The translations under genes and the position numbers were made by a program. From contig CBDHFM010000030.1 in NCBI GenBank assembly GCA_965262505.1, forward strand, positions 1,984,001 to 2,048,000: a stretch of DNA of 64,000 nt, read 5' to 3'. Of this stretch, positions 60,742 through 64,000 are shown one piece after another; the stretch's first letter is position 1; each line of letters starts with the position of its first letter. A model generated the notes under the pieces. The model was not told where the DNA came from. It worked only from the letters and a program-made list of their open reading frames with translations, and searched no databases. This stretch comes from JACPPO01 sp965262505. Its GTDB lineage: Bacteria > Acidobacteriota > Vicinamibacteria > Vicinamibacterales > UBA2999.

Positions 60742-61614
60742 CTACCGGCCCCCTTGTCCCTCTGCCTCCAGGAGCATCGCTTCGAATCTCGCCTCGACCC
60801 CCGTCACGAAAACCCTGAATCCCTCGGCGTCAAAGCAGGTCACACACCTCGGGTCGACGGGAAGAGCCGAATCCAACTCCTGCGGCGGATCCTGCGGGTG
60901 ATTGTGGAGGAAGAGGTCGGGAGGTTCGAGCTCCTTCAGCCTTTGAAGCGTCCTCTGCGTGTCGGCGACAACCGCCGGGTGCCTGGGATTGTTGAAGAGC
61001 TGAGCCCCCGCGTTCGGGACTTCACCGCCACGGAAGGCGACGGAATACGTGTTCCCACCGTCCTGGACGGTTGTCATCCACATCGTTGCGCCCTGCGTGT
61101 GCCCCCCCGTCCAGAGAGCGCTCAACGTCACCCCGCCCAGCGTGACGGTGTCGCCGTCCTCGATCACGCGATCCACCGGAACGGGCTCAAAGTTCCGGGC
61201 CCCGATCGCCGAGTTGTCCTGGCCTGATTCGAGTGCCACGGCATCGCCGCCGAGCGCGACAACCTGCGCACCGGTCGCTCGCTTCATCGCCGCATGTCCC
61301 TCGACGTGGTCCCAGTGCGCATGGCTCGAGATCATGATCCGGATGTCCCGGAGGTTGAACCCCAGCTTCTCGACGTTCGCAACGATGAGCGGGTGCATCT
61401 CGGCGCTGCCCGTGTCGTGGAGAATGTGGCCCTCCGGCGTGGTGATGAGATAGGAGCCGTATTGGCCGCCGACGTAGTAGATGTTGCCTATGACGCGGAA
61501 CGGTTCCGCGGCTTCACTCACCGCTTGAGTAGGCTCCTGTTGCTTCGCTTGACTGTACGGCGAAACGGACGCGATGGCTGCGCTCACCAGAACCAAAGCA
61601 CATATCAGACGCAT
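60742..61614 (-). CDS. Exported subclass-B3-like metallo-beta-lactamase-fold hydrolase
   Basis: 290 residues with signal peptide (M-R-L-I-C-A-L-V-L-V-S-A-A-I-A-S-V). Metal site S-H98-A-H-W-D-H103-V-E-G-H, then T-G-G-H-T-Q-G-A and F-L-H-N-H-P. The B3-like set is complete, so zinc hydrolase activity is likely; whether it acts on beta-lactams is not shown. AAGGAGG before ATG 61614. It precedes the split Ig-like gene's start by 15 bases. Confidence 0.92.
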   Translation of the reverse strand: MRLICALVLVSAAIASVSPYSQAKQQEPTQAVSEAAEPFRVIGNIYYVGGQYGSYLITTPEGHILHDTGSAEMHPLIVANVEKLGFNLRDIRIMISSHAHWDHVEGHAAMKRATGAQVVALGGDAVALESGQDNSAIGARNFEPVPVDRVIEDGDTVTLGGVTLSALWTGGHTQGATMWMTTVQDGGNTYSVAFRGGEVPNAGAQLFNNPRHPAVVADTQRTLQRLKELEPPDLFLHNHPQDPPQELDSALPVDPRCVTCFDAEGFRVFVTGVEARFEAMLLEAEGQGGR

Positions 61615-61720
61615 ACGGCCTCCTTCACACGTGGATGTCTGCGACGCCTGCTTCGACTCCCCAGAAGTCGAATCCAAGTCAACGACGCCTCTCAGCTCCT
61701 GTATGGTGGGCGCCAAGGCG

Positions 61721-62254
61721 CTATCGCAGTTGATCGGCGATCGCCGCCACACCCGCCATCGCGCAAGCCTGGTCGGCCGGCTGACCACCGACCGCACCGG
61801 ACACGCCGACCCCACCGATGGGTTCGTCACCGATCATGATCGGCACGCCACCACCCAACGGAATGACGTCCGCCAGTTGGCGCTGGCCGGCTAGGGGAGA
61901 ATCTCCCGCCGTCCGACCCGCCCACTCCAGGGACGGCCGCCGGAAGGTACGCGCCGTATAGGCCTTACGCCGAACCAGATCGAGATTGTGCGGTGAGGCG
62001 GTGTCGCCGGCGAGCAGCAAGCGGGGCTGGCCAGCACGATCGACAACGGCGATCGTAACGGTGACCAGGGCGCCGTTACGCCCGCACGATTCAATCACTC
62101 CGTCCACGACGGCCATCGCCTGCGCCACCGAGATGTTTCGTTGCGTCAAGGCCTGGGCATGGGCAGGAGCAGCCGTCATGACAAGAAACACCGTGGCAAG
62201 CACGACCGACACCAGCAACGCGATGGCGGTAGAGGAAAACGACAATCGAGACAT
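61721..62254 (-). CDS. GlcG/HbpS-family exported protein
   Basis: 177 residues, signal peptide to A-H-A-Q-A. GlcG/HbpS fold: T-V-T-I-A-V-V-D-R-A-G-Q-P, R-R-K-A-Y-T-A-R-T, and G-G-V-P-I-M-I-G-D-E-P-I-G-G-V-G-V-S-G-A. Members bind haem or small ligands. Upstream of the B3-like gene on the same strand, 106 bases apart. Confidence 0.9.
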   Translation of the reverse strand: MSRLSFSSTAIALLVSVVLATVFLVMTAAPAHAQALTQRNISVAQAMAVVDGVIESCGRNGALVTVTIAVVDRAGQPRLLLAGDTASPHNLDLVRRKAYTARTFRRPSLEWAGRTAGDSPLAGQRQLADVIPLGGGVPIMIGDEPIGGVGVSGAVGGQPADQACAMAGVAAIADQLR

Positions 62255-62305
62255 GGCAACCCTCCGTTGATCTCACGCGCTGACGATAGGACCAGAACGA
62301 CACTC

Positions 62306-62345
62306 GGGGCATGGCTGGATGCCGGTGAAGTCTGGCAGCTAGACT
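62306..62345 (+). repeat. 40-bp dispersed repeat, second copy
   Basis: About 80% identical to 44346-44385. It lies 3' of the kinase tail remnant on the minus strand. Confidence 0.5.
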
Positions 62346-62355
62346 TACCGGCCGG

Positions 62356-62441
62356 TCAGTTCGTCGGCACCAGCCGCCGCAGTTCCTCGAACCAGTTCTG
62401 GACGACGGTGACGCTGGGCGGCCGGGCCTGATTATAGGAGA
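62356..62441 (-). pseudogene. Kinase leader joined directly to kinase C-terminus
   Basis: Read on the minus strand: TATAAT leader motif (62423-62441), then P-S-V-T-V-V-Q-N-W-F-E-E-L-R-R-L-V-P-T-N-stop. The whole kinase body between leader and tail is absent. The rest of 62255-62521 contains nothing else recognisable. Confidence 0.8.
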
Positions 62442-62521
62442 AACGGCACGCGGACCGGGAGGCCTGGGCGAGAGGTAGGGAAGCTACTTTTTCCCGGGGG
62501 GGGTGAAGGCACGAAATGAGA

Positions 62522-63370
62522 CTACGGGACGATCCGCGCATCGGTGACGAACCGGCGGTAGTTGTCGTAGGTCTGTATGGTGCGCAGCCGCGGAACGCCG
62601 GAGTTCCGGACGATGGTCGTGCTCTCGATCCGCGCCGGTAGCATGAGGGTTTCGTCCGGATTCTCGAACGTCACACGCTCGTAGCGAATCGAGGTATCGG
62701 CTCGCTCGAAGGTAAACCATCGCGGCCCGTAGGCGCTCCGATCGCGTGGGCGCGGGATGTCGACGAGCCCGACGAGGTGCTCGTCGAAGCGGAGGATCTC
62801 GAAAGAGTTTGCATCCACCCAGACGCGCCCGCGCGTACGGCCGGACAGGTCGACCCAGGCGCACTGGCCGGTCCACTCCGCCGTGGGCTGCTTGCGCGCC
62901 ACGACTTGGTAGTCGAGCATCACGGCCTCGCGGCCGTCAACGCGCGTCGAGCCGGCCACCTCGAAACTGAACGCGTTGCGCCGATCCGGCAGCAGAAACG
63001 CCAGCGGCTCGGGGGAGATGGTGCGCGGGTCCATGCAATCCGACTGATCAGGCGGGCCGAGTGGTGGCCCACTCGCGCGGACCAGTTCGCGGACCACCCT
63101 CGCCGGTTCCTCCGTTGCCGACGGATCCCATTCGACACGAAGCTCGTATTCCAGCCGCCGCGCGAAGCCTTCGAACGACCAGCTCCGGCTGAGCGGCTGC
63201 AGGATGACTGTCTCCTCCACCAGGAGGCTCTGCGTGCGCGTGTAGTACTGCTCGACGTACTCGCCGGCGCGCGACAGAACGGTCTCCAGTTCGAGCGATT
63301 GCGCCGACGCCGGTACCACGCTGCCGGTCGCCAGAACTACGAGAGAGAAAAGAAGGGCGACGTGCTTCAT
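62522..63370 (-). CDS. Exported protein of unknown function
   Basis: 282 residues, signal peptide M-K-H-V-A-L-L-F-S-L-V-V-L-A-T-G-S-V-V-P. The body has paired Cys (S-D-C-M-D, G-Q-C-A-W-V-D) and long beta-prone stretches (R-L-E-Y-E-L-R-V-E-W, R-Y-E-R-V-T-F-E-N-P-D-E-T). A pattern seen in outer-membrane-associated proteins of this lineage. No catalytic motif. Confidence 0.75.
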   Translation of the reverse strand: MKHVALLFSLVVLATGSVVPASAQSLELETVLSRAGEYVEQYYTRTQSLLVEETVILQPLSRSWSFEGFARRLEYELRVEWDPSATEEPARVVRELVRASGPPLGPPDQSDCMDPRTISPEPLAFLLPDRRNAFSFEVAGSTRVDGREAVMLDYQVVARKQPTAEWTGQCAWVDLSGRTRGRVWVDANSFEILRFDEHLVGLVDIPRPRDRSAYGPRWFTFERADTSIRYERVTFENPDETLMLPARIESTTIVRNSGVPRLRTIQTYDNYRRFVTDARIVP

Positions 63371-63454
63371 GGGTGGCCGCGGGCGGGAACAGGAACCATT
63401 TTCATGGTCGTTGGCGGCGTTGGTCCTTGGATTGGCAATGCAAATTCGTGCTTC

Positions 63455-64000
63455 CTACTCCGGCGGCGCCACGTTCTCCGTCGTCCGTTGCACAAGGTCC
63501 GACATGCTGCAGTTCCAGTCGCCTGAGGTGGTCTTGTAGCAGTTGCCGGATGCGTTCGCCTCGACATGGGAGACGCAGTTGGTCCCCACATTGTTGCCGT
63601 TCTCGCGCCGGCATTCGTAGCGCACCAGATTCCCCCGAATCGGAAACACCGGATGGGCGGCGTCGATGTCGGGGAAGTAACTCTCATCGAAAGCCTCGCC
63701 CTCGCCGACCTCGCTCATCTCGACATCCTCCAGGAGATACAGCGAGCCATCGGCGACGCCTTCGGTCGTGCACTTGAGGTGCTGCACCACCTGCGCGGCC
63801 GTCGGCCGGCCTTGGGCCGGCTCGGCCCGCGACCGGCAGGACACCGGCTCGCGCGCGCCGTAGGCTCCGCCGACGCCAGCCTGTTGGCCGCGAACATTCC
63901 GGACTCTCTGCCCGTTCGCGTCGGTTGCATAGTCCAGGCGGTTGCCTGCCTCGTCCAGCAAAAAGAACGATTGCGGGAACTGTATGGGCGGTGGCGCGCC
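63455..64000 (-). CDS. Exported or secreted protein, N-terminus beyond window
   Basis: At least 181 residues. The frame is open to the window edge (P-P-P-I-Q-F-P-Q-S-F-F-L-L-D-E-A-G-N), so the 5' end is missing. Visible Cys residues (S-C-R-S, L-K-C-T, Y-E-C-R, T-N-C-V, G-N-C-Y-K, W-N-C-S) suggest an extracellular disulfide-bonded protein. Not recognised. Confidence 0.65.
   Translation of the reverse strand, partial: GAPPPIQFPQSFFLLDEAGNRLDYATDANGQRVRNVRGQQAGVGGAYGAREPVSCRSRAEPAQGRPTAAQVVQHLKCTTEGVADGSLYLLEDVEMSEVGEGEAFDESYFPDIDAAHPVFPIRGNLVRYECRRENGNNVGTNCVSHVEANASGNCYKTTSGDWNCSMSDLVQRTTENVAPPE

Noticed and set aside
1..64000. CRISPR array, rRNA, prophage or defence island
   Set aside because: No regularly spaced repeats, rRNA-like sequence, or phage, restriction or Cas genes were seen; the recurrent sequences are IS copies, kinase ends and the 235-bp repeat.

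Overview
High-GC (roughly 60% or more) chromosomal DNA that looks like an Acidobacteriota genome of the Vicinamibacteria type. The reasons are inference from gene content: several DUF6152 proteins and their secreted partners, remnants of Pkn-type Ser/Thr kinases with the N-terminus T-R-L-G-P-Y-E and the C-terminus W-F-E-E-L-R-R, a CadC-like winged-helix/TPR regulator, sulfatase-fold/TPR proteins and DUF5916 proteins. No rRNA, CRISPR array or phage gene was seen; there is one tRNA.

1-6.8 kb: the F0 part of ATP synthase (atpB partial, atpE, atpF), a CBS/cyclic-nucleotide/DUF294 protein coupled to a DEDDh exonuclease, a small secreted protein and a winged-helix/TPR regulator. Between them lie copies of a 235-bp palindromic repeat and of a kinase-leader repeat. 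7.2-11.4 kb: two adjacent genes carrying three insertions (a 94-bp MITE-like element, an ISAzo13-type IS and an IS256-type IS). 11.5-19.6 kb: a minus-strand block with a sulfatase-fold/TPR protein, a diguanylate cyclase and a haem A/cytochrome oxidase assembly operon (M23 peptidase, cupredoxin-like lipoprotein, ctaA, ctaB, DUF420). 19.7-21.9 kb: a secreted lectin-like gene cut inside its signal peptide by an IS1182-type IS.

21.9-39.6 kb: plus-strand genes, nearly all exported: DUF6152 proteins, their secreted partners (one natural fusion), three metallo-beta-lactamase-fold (MBL) proteins with intact or eroded metal sites, a quinoprotein-like propeller, a Tat-type alpha/beta hydrolase, DoxX, an exported fumarylacetoacetase-family hydrolase, and one DUF5916 barrel on the minus strand. 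tRNA-Glu(CTC) is at 23.3 kb and a tRNA 3'-end-like fragment at 31.1 kb. The content suggests extracytoplasmic breakdown of small organic molecules (inference).

39.8-60.7 kb: an IS-dense accessory region. A second IS256 copy lies between gene fragments, followed by a parE fragment, duplicated small genes with G-tract frameshifts, a possible iron/2-oxoglutarate oxygenase, an asparagine-synthetase-like gene cut by an IS3-type element, nested IS1380 and IS630 elements at the parE stop codon, parE, and an ISAzo13 copy directly before the parE start. A sulfatase plus aryl-sulfotransferase pair and a second IS1380 copy inside a gene end follow. 60.7-64 kb: an intact B3-type MBL protein, a GlcG/HbpS protein, a kinase 3' remnant, a secreted protein and a partial gene at the window edge.

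The main theme is that several insertions can be removed on paper with one target-site copy left, which restores a continuous reading frame. This gives a readable insertion history.
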